This document shows, in pieces, positions 5,729-6,250 of a DNA stretch of 6,250 nt (position 1 is the stretch's first letter; every line of letters begins with the position of its first letter). The stretch spans positions 5,164 to 11,413 of the forward strand of contig OMSV01000174.1 of the NCBI GenBank assembly GCA_900290385.1, in the 5' to 3' direction. Source of the DNA: Syntrophobacter sp. SbD2. Its GTDB lineage: Bacteria > Desulfobacterota > Syntrophobacteria > Syntrophobacterales > Syntrophobacteraceae. Both the position numbers and the translations under genes were made by a program. The notes beneath the pieces are model-generated. The model was not told where the DNA came from. It saw only the letters and a program-made list of their open reading frames with translations, and did no database searches.

Positions 5729-6250
5729 TTACGCAATTGCTGAGAAGCTCTTCATTGCAAGCGCCGCCGCCCCGATGATCCCTGCTTCATTTCCCAGTTT
5801 TGACGCACAGATGACAAGACAGCCGGTCGCCGCACTCAATGCTCGTCGGCGCACCCCTTTGTCTATGCGCGAAACCATCTCGGGCATGCCTTCTACAATG
5901 CCGCCGCCCAATATTATCCGGCACGGGTTAAACGCGTTTACCAGGGCAGCGACACCCGCTGCCAGAGCGTCTGTAGCCTCGTCAATGATCTCCGCCGCCA
6001 GCGCGTCTCCAGCGTAAAAGGCCTGCACGACTGTTCTTGCCGTGATGTCCTCGACTTTGCCCCACGCCATCCTCAAAATTGTGCTGCCCAAGACGGGGTC
6101 TGCCTTCACACCATCATGCGCTCGGCGGGCTATTGCCCATCCACCGGCCAGAGCTTCCATGCATCCCCTGTTGCCGCAATTGCAAAGCGGGCCGCGAAGG
6201 TCCACCGTCATGTGCCCGATCTCCCCCGCCGTGTTGCTGCACCCTTCAAG
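5729..6250 (-). CDS. ROK-family sugar kinase, probable glucokinase (5' partial)
   Basis: ROK kinases phosphorylate free sugars with ATP; next to pgi the likely substrate is glucose, giving glucose 6-phosphate. The frame is open to the window edge. Its first visible residues are LEGCSNTAGEIGHMTVD, so the ATG at 6211 lies inside the domain and is not the start. The visible 173 residues are the C-terminal half of a protein usually near 300-320 residues. Family marks are GEIGH (substrate-binding glutamate and the histidine zinc ligand) and the zinc motif CNCGNRGCMEALAGG; the invariant cysteines CxCGxxGC are all present. Further on are IILGGGIVEG, typical of the ROK second lobe, and LGNEAGIIGAAALA near the C-terminus, a common ROK ending. 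The N-terminal phosphate-binding segment and catalytic Asp are outside the window. It is followed by pgi after 39 bases, on the same strand. ROK members also include repressors and N-acetylhexosamine kinases, so the substrate is inferred from context. Confidence 0.9.
   Translation of the reverse strand, partial: LEGCSNTAGEIGHMTVDLRGPLCNCGNRGCMEALAGGWAIARRAHDGVKADPVLGSTILRMAWGKVEDITARTVVQAFYAGDALAAEIIDEATDALAAGVAALVNAFNPCRIILGGGIVEGMPEMVSRIDKGVRRRALSAATGCLVICASKLGNEAGIIGAAALAMKSFSAIA

Noticed and set aside
3300..5743. Long open + strand frames (for example 3300-3989, 3772-4428, 4531-5124 and 5126-5743).
   Set aside because: They lie antisense to rpe and pgi, whose products have clear family motifs. 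The + strand translations show no recognisable domain and are explained by codon bias of the real genes.
5313..6017. A 234-codon + strand frame across the start of pgi and the sugar kinase.
   Set aside because: It is antisense to two recognised genes, is low-complexity (rich in Ala, Ser and Pro), and shows no family resemblance.

Overview
The window looks like chromosomal DNA of a Gram-negative, probably anaerobic bacterium of moderate GC. I suspect the Desulfobacterota/Syntrophobacterales. This rests on protein style: a REC-HisKA-HATPase hybrid kinase behind cheB, a TupB-type tungstate permease, and a phosphoglucose isomerase of the kind otherwise fused to transaldolase. The lineage is an inference, not a demonstrated fact. 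No tRNA, rRNA, CRISPR array, transposase or phage gene is visible.

Left half (about 1-3268), all on the + strand: the 3' part of a cheB chemotaxis methylesterase gene (cut by the window edge); 29 bases later a soluble hybrid histidine kinase with an N-terminal receiver; a 105-base gap holding a possible 45-codon small ORF that shares ATGA with the kinase stop; a tupB-like tungstate ABC permease whose start codon lies inside a 9-bp inverted repeat; and a 110-residue cysteine-containing protein of unknown function. The cheB-kinase pair belongs to a chemosensory or phosphorelay cluster that extends to the left. The permease has no substrate-binding or ATPase partner in view.

Right half (about 3258-6250), all on the - strand and convergent with the left half: a ROK-family sugar kinase (probable glucokinase, 5' end outside the window), then glucose-6-phosphate isomerase (pgi), then ribulose-phosphate 3-epimerase (rpe). 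Read in that order they form a probable sugar operon: glucose to G6P, G6P to F6P, and Ru5P to Xu5P. The two convergent groups overlap by 11 bases at their 3' ends, so no terminator fits between them.

The most notable observation is that pgi is broken by an exact 16-bp tandem duplication (5284-5299 and 5300-5315). Removing one copy on paper restores a continuous 566-residue isomerase through the sugar-phosphate loop GKSGTTVES. The gene is therefore a very recent pseudogene, a reversible on/off variant, or an assembly artefact. Other things to look at are the structured, possibly coupled start of tupB, a hairpin on the pgi ribosome binding site, and the CxxxC/CxC pattern of the small unknown protein. 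I found no clear new multi-gene defence or mobile system here.
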